A model generated the notes under the pieces. The model made no database searches. It was not told where the DNA came from and was given only the letters and a program-made list of their open reading frames with translations. From Costus lasius (lineage: Eukaryota > Streptophyta > Magnoliopsida > Zingiberales > Costaceae), in assembly GCA_027563935.2 (NCBI GenBank), contig CM050452.1, positions 35,445,350 to 35,509,349 on the forward strand: DNA of 64,000 nt. The letters run 5' to 3'. Position 1 is the stretch's first letter, and each line of letters starts with the position of its first letter. Both the position numbers and the translations under genes were made by a program. Shown here one piece after another: positions 54,549-64,000 of this stretch.

Positions 54549-55566
54549 GAGCGAAGATGGCAACCAAGTGACGTTGGAGTTTCCCTTTTCTCTTGGCTGA
54601 GCAAATGTAACGTTGGAGCTTCCTTTTTTTGCTCTGTTTGAAGATGATGCGTTGGCTGCAAATGTGGGTTGCAAGGTGCAGCGTTGGAGATGGGCTTTAA
54701 TGCCTTGGGCCTTTTTTATTCTTGAAGTAGTTCCTTCTATTATTTGAGCTAGCTTTATGAGTGACGCTTTGCTAGCTTATTTGTGACCTTACGAGTCTGT
54801 CTATGGCACCTTTAGGCTCCACTTGTATCTTCGTGGCTTGTGGTTCCTGTCCGCATCATTCGGCCAATGCCATGGTCTTCCTCCAATGAGGATGCACCAC
54901 AATGCAAGAAGCCAAATTAGCTAGCTCACAAACCCAAGGGTTCGGCCATGCCTAACTTGCACCACTAAGCAGGGTATGCATGCGCCAAGTTCCAAGTACA
55001 TGCGCCACCCTAATCTTCTTCTTAGATAAAAGCAAAAAGAAAAGCGGCATGCAGGCCTTACGAGGATACATCACAGGCATGCAAAAGGGGGGCTTGACAA
55101 ATGATCACAACATCATGCACAATCAAGGTATTTACTCATGCAATTCTACATGCTCATGAAAAACATAAAATCTGAAATTTTACTTTTTCATAAAACTAGT
55201 CTCTTTTTCTCATCTTCTTCTCACAAATCTTTTAGTCAATTGCGATTTATTTTTCATGATGATTTCAGAGATCCTTTCGGCTGGCAACTTTGTCAGATCA
55301 AGAGACTTGGCCAGTCCGAAGACACAATGCCTGTCCTACTTGACAAAATTATGTGCGCCTTTGATCTTTAAATCAAACAAGAAAAATAGTCCAAAAATCC
55401 AAAAGAGATTGAGAGGATGATAGAAACAAGAAACCCTAATTTTTTCTACTTTAGAAAAATTGTTTGCCATGCATCATGCTATTTACGAAAATAGAGATAT
55501 GGCATATGAGCATGAAAGAGAAGCATAAAAACATCGTTCGAGTCTTGCAAGTCCCTCTAATACCAC
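54549..55566 (-). other. Leader of a second LTR element (G), minus strand; no gene seen
   Basis: About 1 kb between the E 3' LTR and the G LTR. In minus sense it starts with a primer site (55554-55565) and runs into non-coding sequence; I see no gag or pol motif. It ends abruptly at the E boundary, so the rest of G is missing from the window. Confidence 0.5.
55554..55565 (-). other. Primer-binding site of element G
   Basis: The minus strand reads TGGTATTAGAGG one base after the LTR end, two changes from TGGTATCAGAGC; a plant copia-type primer site. Confidence 0.75.
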
Positions 55567-57512
55567 TGTTGGGAAACCCCGGGGACATTTTATAATTTTT
55601 CAGAGTTATAGACATACATACATTCATTGCACAGCGGAAGAATGTTCCCAAAACAGGCCGGTCCCAAAAACCCAGTGAAGATCGCAAGCAAAAGAGTCGA
55701 CACGATGAGTTAAGAAATACCTTAAGAGCAATTTGGAGTGATGCCGATGTAGGCGCCCAAGTGTGCGCCCTCTGCAGTCTCACACACACGGATCTCTTGA
55801 GTTCTCTTCTTCCACGCCCGGTGCTAGCCTCGGGAAGAAGATCAAAGCCTTAGGGAGATGCTCCACTTCACTTGTGCCACCAAGAGAAAGGATGCGCCAA
55901 GAAATGAAGGAAATAACCCAAGCCGCCAAGCACCAAAGCTCCTTACACCAAGAGGAAAGGAGGGAGAGGCTTGCGGCTATGGAAGAAGGAAGATGCTCCC
56001 TTGCTTCTAGCACTCGCCCCTCTTCTTGTGTTCACGCGTTCAAGCATTAATCACTCATAAGAGGGGTCGGCTAGGTGCTCTTTTATAGGGCAAGAGGCGG
56101 TTTATGAAATGCTAGGATCAAGACAAGTGGGCGGCTAGGATGAGAAGGTTTGAGACAAGGAAAGTCTCCAAGACATTTCCATAATTCTCATTCAACCATT
56201 CCTTTTGTGCCCATGCCTTTCTTTGTGCGCCAAGGCCTTGCCTTGCGCCCCAAGCAATGCCATATAGGCATTCATACCATAAGGGATAAAGGGGGAGGCG
56301 CTAATTGCTTCCTTATGAAGCAAATTGTGCCACTTCTCCCCAGTATGCCCATAGGCGCCTAGGGGAGAAGATTTGTCCCCATTATACCCTTCTAGCCCTT
56401 CTTCTCTTCATGACAACTTATTATTGGGCCTCATTGGATAATGAGCTAGCCCAAACTCCATTACATGGGTTGATTAAGCACTTGGATCCAATCCAATACA
56501 ACCCTAATCCAAATGTGACCAACCATGGTCAAATACGGGTCAACCTGCCAAAATTGAAGTTTGGCTCCAATAATATTCTTCCATCTCATCAGGCCCATTG
56601 GCGCTGATGAAATCTCTCAATTAGATCCGAGTTATCCAATAACTCGATCATAAGGCTTCTCGATCAATACGAGAACTCAAGTATCAAGGTGTGCGACCCT
56701 ATAGGTCCCTCTGACGTTGGCAGTGCTGACCAAATGTCACCACAAGCAGTGAGTGGCACCTAGCAGTGCATCGCTGCTACCCAAGTCATCGGAATGGATA
56801 TCGACATCGACATCCCCATCATCGCAACTAGGTACAGATGCATTATAGTCTCTTTGCCGAACTGATATCCAATTGGACAAGTGTGTCACCACTTGTTTTC
56901 ATCCAATCACATGGCTATGACTAAAACAGGTTCTTACCTGGGTATTGCCATACACTCTCAGTCATAGAACCGTAGAGGAGCTCCATGGATATCATACTTC
57001 CCTAAGGAAGGGGCAAATCCTATGTCTGTCCATTGACCTTCTCATATGGGTCGTGACATGCTCAATGACAACCGTTATGACCTCCCAACTACGGCGAGGT
57101 GTTAAGTTGTATCAAAGCAAGTCCCTAACCATATAGAATGGTCAATGACCTCAAGTCAAGGGATCAATGCATCTCCTGTCACTTGTGAGGATAACTCATG
57201 ACACCAAGTCATAGCCTCACAGCGGGTCTATCCAGTATATCCTCCAATGATATACCCATGTGTCTGCGTCCTAACCAGCCCACATACCAGTCTCACAAGT
57301 ACCATAGCTGTCCCTTATCCACTAAGGTACATCGACTGGGGATTATAGTTCGAGCACAGATCCAATCTGTCTCCAGGGACATTATCATGTTAGTACATAC
57401 GCGTAGATGTAAACAAACATAGATAATGACAATGCCAGAATGATATATAAATATCAAAGTCAAGTAGTACATAAGTTGACCAAAACTAGGTCCTAGGGCA
57501 TATACACCAACA
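55567..57512 (-). repeat. 5' LTR of element G (different copia-like family)
   Basis: 1946 bp. In minus sense it starts TGTTGGTGTATATGCCCTAG and ends GGGTTTCCCAACA directly before the primer site, so the ends are TGTTGG..CCAACA. It shares only the terminal TGTTGG..ATGCCC theme with the B-F family. No convincing open frame in it. No second LTR of G is present in the window. Confidence 0.75.
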
Positions 57513-57516
57513 TTTG

Positions 57517-59229
57517 TGTTGGGGTATGCCCTTAAGGCTAATGTTTGAGGCCTTGGGATTGTATCAGTATCATGTATAAACTTTATGTTTATAAAGGCAA
57601 TGGTTGTTATTCAAGTTGTTACATTATCTGCTGCAATATGTATACTTCTGAATAATGTCTCAATGCTGTTCAGCTTGGCTGACATGCAGTTAAGTCCTTA
57701 GTCGAGATATCTTGGTGAACATGAGACAGCCTTGATATGATTGAGACTAATATGTGTTCTAATCTTATAGGATGCTTTGAGCATGGAATAAGATGTAGAC
57801 TCATGGGTACATTGGATGTACTGGACAGACCCTACATAGGATGTTCAATTGCTTGTCACAATGTGAATAATCCTTGTATGCAAACAAGTGGCATATTTCC
57901 TTTGACTTGAGATCACTTGTGTTTCTAAATGATGATTGGCATTGTTTTGAGGTAGTTCAATATCATTTGAAATATAATGGTTATAGATTATCTTGGATAA
58001 TGAGCATGAGTCATGTTAGGGCACTAGTGATAGATATAGGATTGCCGTCTCCTAGTTTGGAGTGTGATGTTCTAATGGGGCCCCCCTGGATGAGATGATT
58101 GAGAAAGTGTATGGCCATACCCATATGACTATGTTCATCTGATCTAATCATTCTCATCGTATTGGATTTACAGGCTTGACACACTTGTCCAATAAGAACA
58201 TCCAGTGGCAAAGGAAACATGTATGCCTAGTGAGTTGAATTCACACTTGTGCTATGGTTTGGGTGTAGTCTTGGAAGACTCTTTCCTTTATATCGGGAGA
58301 CAGTGATGTGTTGCTAGATACCCCTCACTGATCGTGATAACGTAAGTTATCGTTACCGACATTTAAAGGAAACCCTTAGGGTCGCACAATTTGATGATAT
58401 GGCTTACTTATGTCAGATCGTGTGGACTGAATTATTTTGGTTCAGTTTAAAGGAATTTAAACTCTGATTGTAAGTGAGATCTGGTCTGATCATGTTTGAT
58501 TGATTAGGGCTTTAGATCGGTAAACTTCGATCGAGAGATCTGATGCTAGATCGATGAGATCAAGAGCATCAAGAGATGAATGGTTAGATCTTGAACCATC
58601 TGGTTCATAGGTGATCTAGACCATGTCTTGGTTTGGGCTTGGTTTGATTTGGTCTTTGAACCAAATGCAATTAAACCAAATTAAAATGAACCGGTTCACT
58701 TATGTGAACGTATGGTTCATTTTGAGAGAAGTTCAATGGGGCATGGTAACGTGGGCATTGAAGGAGTACTTAGTGCTTTCTATTTTTGGAAAGCCATTTT
58801 TCTTTGTTGATCTCTTCAACGTTTTTGAACGTAAGGTGCATCCGCTCTTGCTCACGCCGACCTGCATCCTCTCTTGCTCTCGTCTTGGGTGGTCTTCACG
58901 CCAAGGAAGAAAATTCGGTTGCCAAGGAAATCCATCTCTTCTCCTCCACACAAAAGGATTACTTGGAGATCCTTGCTAGCACAAGGAGATTCAAGAAGGA
59001 GCTATCTCTCATCTTGTGTGCGGTGCCTTTGGAGAAGAAGCACTCGCATCTTTGCTTCCAAGTCGCCATCCTTGCAATGGCTATGGTATGTTTTCGTTTT
59101 GATCCATACAAGTTATAGAAGTTGATCATATATCATACATGCGATTCTAGAAACCCTAGTTTCCGCTATGCCAAAATTCTAGATGCGCATATTAGGGTTT
59201 TTCGCCCCCCTCAAGAAAGGGTTCCTGCA
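57517..59229 (+). repeat. 5' LTR of element F
   Basis: 1713 bp, TGTTGG..TTCCTGCA. Mini-exon ATG GCT ATG at 59077-59085 in the context TTGCAATGGCT, followed by GTATGT, the best plant donor of the set. Confidence 0.93.
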
Positions 59230-59231
59230 AT

Positions 59232-59243
59232 TGGTATCAGAGC
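59232..59243 (+). other. Primer-binding site of element F
   Basis: TGGTATCAGAGC two bases after the LTR. Confidence 0.95.
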
Positions 59244-60159
59244 TTGGGTTTTATGTATGTTCATATGATTGCTTTTGTGATCCATGTTTGCGCTTTTGCA
59301 TAGATCTAATGCTTATCAACATGCGAAAAATTAACATGCTAGTTATCGATGTTGGCGCATGTTACATGTTTATGCATGATCATTTGTTGGCGCTTGTTAT
59401 AGATGTTTTTGTCAAAACTTGTTAACTTGCGCGCCTAACCTAGATCTATATCTGCGCCTACTTTAAACCCTTAGACGGGTTGATAGGGTTGAAATCATCA
59501 GTCTTGTCTGGACCCAACAGTCTGATCAGACCATCTGACAGCCTAGATGGGTCGACCAGATAGCACCTGTGCGCAAGCACGAGGTGGCTATAGGTCGACT
59601 GCAGACAGGCGTGTAGCGATGTCTGGTTGAGACAACAAGTGAACGCTCTTGAGTTAGGCCCGGGGTTACACCCGCTTGCCAGAACTCATGAAGGTTGTTC
59701 AGCCCTTAGCGCATGCATGGTTGACCATTAGGTCAAGTCAGTTAGGACTTGGTGCATGCAAAGGCAGTGGATCGGACTAGCCATGATGAGTGGATCCCTA
59801 TTAATGTACCGTTGTAAGGTAGTAGGGCACATAAGGAAAATAAAATTGATGCCAATGGGTTTTCGAAAATTTTATTTTCTTATTGGATCACATGTTGATT
59901 GTATACCATGATGAGTGTTTATTTAATCTTATGTGGGCTGCCCATATTTAATGTGTGCTGTGCTGGGGCCTGTGTGCCTGGATTAAATGTAAATTATTTT
60001 TATTGTGATCTGCGCATCACATTTTAATTAATTTATACAATGTAATTGACCTGCGTGTCAATCTTGTCTAGATAGATTAAATTGTATTTTAATCAGACAA
60101 GAGCACAGAGCACACAAGGCAGAGGCGCATACAGCTTGAGGCTTGACCAGGTGGAAGGT

Positions 60160-60176
60160 CTAGAGTTCGACTCTAG
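60160..60176 (+). ncRNA. tRNA T-arm-like hairpin, leader of F
   Basis: CTAGA-GTTCGAC-TCTAG. The loop-closing pair is A-T instead of the G-C of C, a compensatory change. Confidence 0.45.
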
Positions 60177-61035
60177 GACAGGCGCATTTACCTGGTGGGC
60201 GCACCTGAGCCTCAGTGGGCGCTTGGACCCTGGGTTGGGCCAGATGAGATGCAAATGACCCATGAAGAGCTAAAGTGAAGACTTAAGTTAAATTAAGGTC
60301 ATACTTAGGCTTAATGGGCTTTTACCACATAAGATCATCATGCTTTCTTTTATTGCTTTAAAATAATAATTAAGAACTGCATGATTTAATCTTCTGCTAT
60401 CATCATAGGGTTTGCATGATAGTTAAGAAGATAAAAGACCGTTAAAATCCAACGTTAAATATCAAGCACGTAAGCCTTCTGACGCGAAACCTCACTGTTC
60501 TGACTATCGTTGGGGCCGTGTTGTACCCACTCAGTGGGCATGCCCATCTATCTTCAGACGGTGTGTGATTACACCTGCATGTTACAGAGAAGGGATTTAT
60601 CGCTTCTCGTTGCTCAGCATAGCACGTGGTGGTCCAGGGAGTAGGTCGGGTCAGCTTGACCATGTAGGCTACATATGTGGCGCATATGGTAGCTATATGG
60701 AGGCAGCCATCTGTGGGATCAGAGACTGTGTTGTACCAACTCAGTTGGCACAGTCTGCTGGATTGCCCGGATGAAGGGGAATCGCACGGGTTGGCGATTG
60801 GCAGGGATTGCCTACCAGAGACTAGTGCTTGTACTCTCTGTGCATCTTATCTCGCCTGAGCGGGACGCGGAGACCAAGTATGAAATCTGGATCCCATCTC
60901 ACTAAAAGAGTTTTACTCTTTCGGACTGTTTTACTGGATTTTTTAGTCAGATCAAATAGTGAGAAAAGAATCTTCCTTAAGTCCTGGATTGATTCTAACA
61001 TTGATACTGACCTTGCTGTTCTTGCATTGTTGTAG

Positions 61036-64000
61036 ATTCCTGCAGCAACGAACACCACGAATTTCAATGTGCGATCCCTACTGGAAAGGGAGAAGTTTGC
61101 GGGGCCAAACTTCTCAGACTGGTACGGACACCTTAAGATTGTTCTTAAGGCTGAGAGGAAACTGTATGTCCTCGAGACGGCAATACCACCTCAACCCGCT
61201 CCGAACGCCGCAAGGGCGGTTCGGGATGCTTATGAGAAGCATGTCAATGATAGCATTGATGTCGCTTGCCTGATGCTTGCATCTATGACGCCAGAGCTGC
61301 AGCGTCAGCATGAGGATATATCTGCTATACAAATTATAGCAAACCTCAAGATGCTGTATGCTGCACAGGCTAGGACTGAACGCTATAATTTGACTAAGCT
61401 TTTCTTTCAGAGCAAACTGGCTGAAGGGAGTCCAGTGGGAGCTCACGTACTCAAAATGATTGGGTACAAGGAGGCTCTAGAGAAACTGGGACATACCATC
61501 AATCAGGAGCTTGCTGTAGACATTATCCTGCAGTCTCTTCCGGCATCTTTCGATCCGTTCATCATTAATTTTAATATGAACAAGATCGACTGTACCCCGG
61601 CAGAGTTGCTGAATATGCTCTTAACTACAGAGTTGACTCTAAAGGGAAAGCCTTCATCCTCTGTCTTGCTAATTCCTTCAAGGAATAAGAAGAAGGGGAA
61701 GAAGGGCAAAGCCCCTGTTAAGAGCTACAGCAAGGCTCTGAAACAAAAGGTTAAGCGGTCGAAGGAATACAGATGTTTCCATTGTGGCCAGCTGGGTCAC
61801 TGGAAAAAGGACTGTAAAGCGCTCCAAGGAGACAAGAAGGGAAGCAATCCTTTCGCTTCTGGCTCAGGTATTTTCGTGACTGAAGTCATGGTTTCTTCTT
61901 CTATATCATGGGTGTTGGACACTGCATGTGGAGTTCACATTTGTTCAAACGTACAGGAACTCAAGAGAAGAAGACAGGTGTGACAGCATGAGGTGGACCT
62001 ACGAGTAGGAAACAGGGCACGGGTTGCTGCTGTTGCTGTAGGCGTTTATTACATCTCTTTACCATCTGGACTTGTATTGGAACTGGACAATTGTTATTTT
62101 GTACCAAGCATAACGAAAAATATTATCTCTATTCCTGCTCTTGTCAGGAAAGGGTTTTCCTTTGAATGCAATATTTCAAAGTGTATTATTTCTTTTGATA
62201 ATATTGTTTATGCTACTGGGTCGATTAACAATGGGTTATTCATGTTGGACATGGAATGTTCTATACAACAAATTGATAACAAGAAAGCCAAGTATGCTGA
62301 TGATAGCACCTTGCTATGGCATAGTCGTTTAGGCCATATTAACAAGAAGCGCATTAAGCGGTTGCATGAAATGGACTGCTGGGATCATTCTCCTATGAGG
62401 AGCTTGATACATGCAAAGCTTGTTTAATGGGTAAAATGACGAAAGCTCCTTTTTCTAATAAAGGTCAAAGGGCTTCAGGTTTACTTGACCTCATTCACAG
62501 TGATGTGTGTGGGCCATTTAGTAAACATGCCAGAGGTGGCTATCTATACTTCATTACCTTTACTGATGATTTCAGTAGATATGGTTATGTCTATTTAATG
62601 AGACATAAAAGTGAATCTTTTGACAAGTTCAAAGAGTTCAAAAATGAAGTACAAAATTAGCTAGGCCGAAATATCAAGGCACTTCGTTCAGATCGAGGTG
62701 GAGAATACTTGAGTCGAGAGTTTACTAACTATCTGAAGGAGTGTGGGATTCTCTCACAGCTCACTCCACGAGGAACACCGCAATGGAATGGTGTGTCCGA
62801 GAGGAGAAATAGAACCTTACTTGATATGGTTCGTTCTATGATGAGTCAGGCTACTCTACCTTACTCCTTTTGGGGATTTGCACTGGAAACAGCTACAAAG
62901 GTACTAAACCGAGTGCCATCCAAGGCCGTTTCAAAGACTCCATATGAGTTATGGTATGGGAAACAGCCGAGCTTGACATTTATTAAGATCTGGGGTTACG
63001 AGGCTTATGTCAAAAAGCTCGCCTCTGGGAAACTGGAGAGCAGATCTGACAAATGTGTCTTTGTCGGTTACCCTAAGGAAACTAAGGGTTATTATTTCTA
63101 TGATCCCAAAGAGAACAAAGTATTTGTTGCTCGGACGGCCATTTTTCTTGAGAAAGAATTACTTCTGCAAGAAGCTAGTGGGAGAGAAATAAAGCTGGAT
63201 GAAAATCCAGAAGAAGGACAAAGTAGTCAAGCACAGTTGGATGAGCCTGAGCCAGTAGATCAGGTTACTGAACAACCTGAGGCTCAGATATCACGGGAAC
63301 TGCGTAGATCGGGAAGGATCCGTCGACAGCCTGAGCGCTATGACGGAGTCTACATCATTGATGATGAACCCCTCACTTATGCGGATGCGGTCAGTGGACC
63401 GGAAGCAGCAAGATGGCTTGAAGCTATGCGAGCCGAAATGGACTCCATGTCAGATAACCAAGTCTGGGATTTGGTTGATCCGCCTCCGGGAGTAATCCCT
63501 ATAGGCTGTAAATGGATCTTGAAAAAGAAGATTGACATGGATGGTAACATGGTTACCTATAAAGGCAGGCTAGTTGCGAAAGGTTTTAAACAAATCTACG
63601 GGATAGATTATGATGAAACTTTCTCTCCTGTAGCTATGTTCAAGTCTATTCGGATTATTCTCGCGATAGCGGCATATTATGATTATGAGATCTGGCAAAT
63701 GGACGTGAAGACCGCTTTCCTTAATGGAAAACTGGATGAGGATGTGTATATGACACAACCTGAAGGTTTCACTAATCCATCAGATCGTCATAAAATATGC
63801 AAGTTAAAGAAGTCCATTTATGGACTTAAGCAAGCATCAAGAAGCTGGAATATTCGTTTTGATGAATCAATCTGTGAATTTGGTTTCATCAAGAATGAAG
63901 ATGACTCCTGTGTATATAAGAGGTTTAGTGGGAGTGTGATTATTTTCCTAGTCCTCTACGTCGATGATATCTTAATCATTGGAAATGATATTCCTGAACT
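61036..64000 (+). pseudogene. Copia gag-pol of element F, broken and cut by the window end
   Basis: The same polyprotein, with no ATG at the start (ACG AAT TTC, as in C) but open from the acceptor at 61035. Gag and the CCHC knuckle are intact. Then come TGA at 61981-61983 (Gly codon GGA in relatives, after RRRQV), a one-base deletion near 62369 in the integrase HHCC region (frameshift), and TAG at 62658-62660 (Gln in relatives). After that the frame runs open through the second half of integrase and RT, to within the YVDD block at the window end. Substitutions at conserved places, such as Tyr for Cys in W-G-C-E-A-Y, also suggest decay. Extra codons (N-P-F before A-S-G-S-G) match D rather than B. 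Confidence 0.88.

Larger units (their letters stand above)
59086..61035 (+). other. Predicted gag leader intron of element F
   Basis: 1950 bp from GTATGTT to ..TTGCATTGTTGTAG, with TTCTAAC and CTGAC branch-site candidates near 60990-61015. Contains the primer site (59232-59243), palindrome (59520-59531) and tRNA-like hairpin (60160-60176). Confidence 0.52.
57517..64000 (+). mobile_element. Copia element F (runs off the window)
   Basis: 5' LTR 57517-59229 (1713 bp), leader, and a broken gag-pol continuing past 64000. Only four bases (57513-57516) separate it from the G LTR end. ATTTG (57512-57516) would be its left target duplication; the right one is outside the window. Confidence 0.9.

Noticed and set aside
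55763..56607. Frames of 95-118 codons in the G LTR and nearby LTRs as genes
   Set aside because: Low-complexity or LTR-derived, overlapping on both strands, no recognisable motif.

Overview
The window is plant nuclear DNA built almost wholly from LTR retrotransposons; I see no host gene, rRNA, complete tRNA gene or CRISPR. The plant assignment rests on Ty1/copia elements with the plant initiator-tRNA-Met primer site (TGGTATCAGAGC), on an Athila-type Ty3/gypsy element, and on plant-type start and splice contexts. The species cannot be read from the sequence.

Layout. (1) 1-10260 plus 45032-45220 is an old Athila-like gypsy element on the minus strand: an LTR at 1154-4797 (holding a solo copia LTR at 2557-4249), then integrase, RT/RNase H, protease and gag, broken by several stop codons. 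(2) Its gag is split by a Russian-doll insertion resolved by 5-bp target-site duplications: copia D (10261-45031, ctttc) carries copia C in its 5' LTR (10760-36458, tcatg), and C carries copia B in its 3' LTR (19402-35948, atgtg). B is an LTR-internal-LTR-internal-LTR tandem array of period 7449 bp with two uninterrupted 1294-codon gag-pol frames. (3) 45221-45472 is a junction of an Athila LTR tip and a reversed copia LTR end. (4) 45473-54548 is copia E, with strongly mismatched LTRs. (5) 54549-57512 is the leader and 5' LTR of another LTR element (G) on the minus strand. (6) 57517-64000 is copia F, cut by the window end. Solo, B, C, D, E and F belong to one long-LTR copia family (LTR about 1.65-1.71 kb), resembling the Angela/BARE lineage (inference).

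How the genes work together. Each copia copy encodes one polyprotein (Gag, zinc knuckle, protease, integrase, RT, RNase H). The most notable observation is that its start appears to lie in the LTR: a conserved mini-exon, ATG GCN (A/T)TG in plant Kozak context, is followed by a plant 5' splice donor, and a conserved branch point and acceptor sit about 1.9-2.0 kb downstream, directly before the first gag codon, in phase 0. The predicted intron contains the primer site, a perfect 12-bp palindrome and, in C, D, E and F, a tRNA T-arm-like hairpin with compensatory changes. Splicing would thus make a translatable Gag-Pol mRNA that cannot be primed, while unspliced RNA would keep the replication signals. 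C, D and F lack an ATG at the position where B and E have one, which supports this model. It is a prediction from sequence alone.
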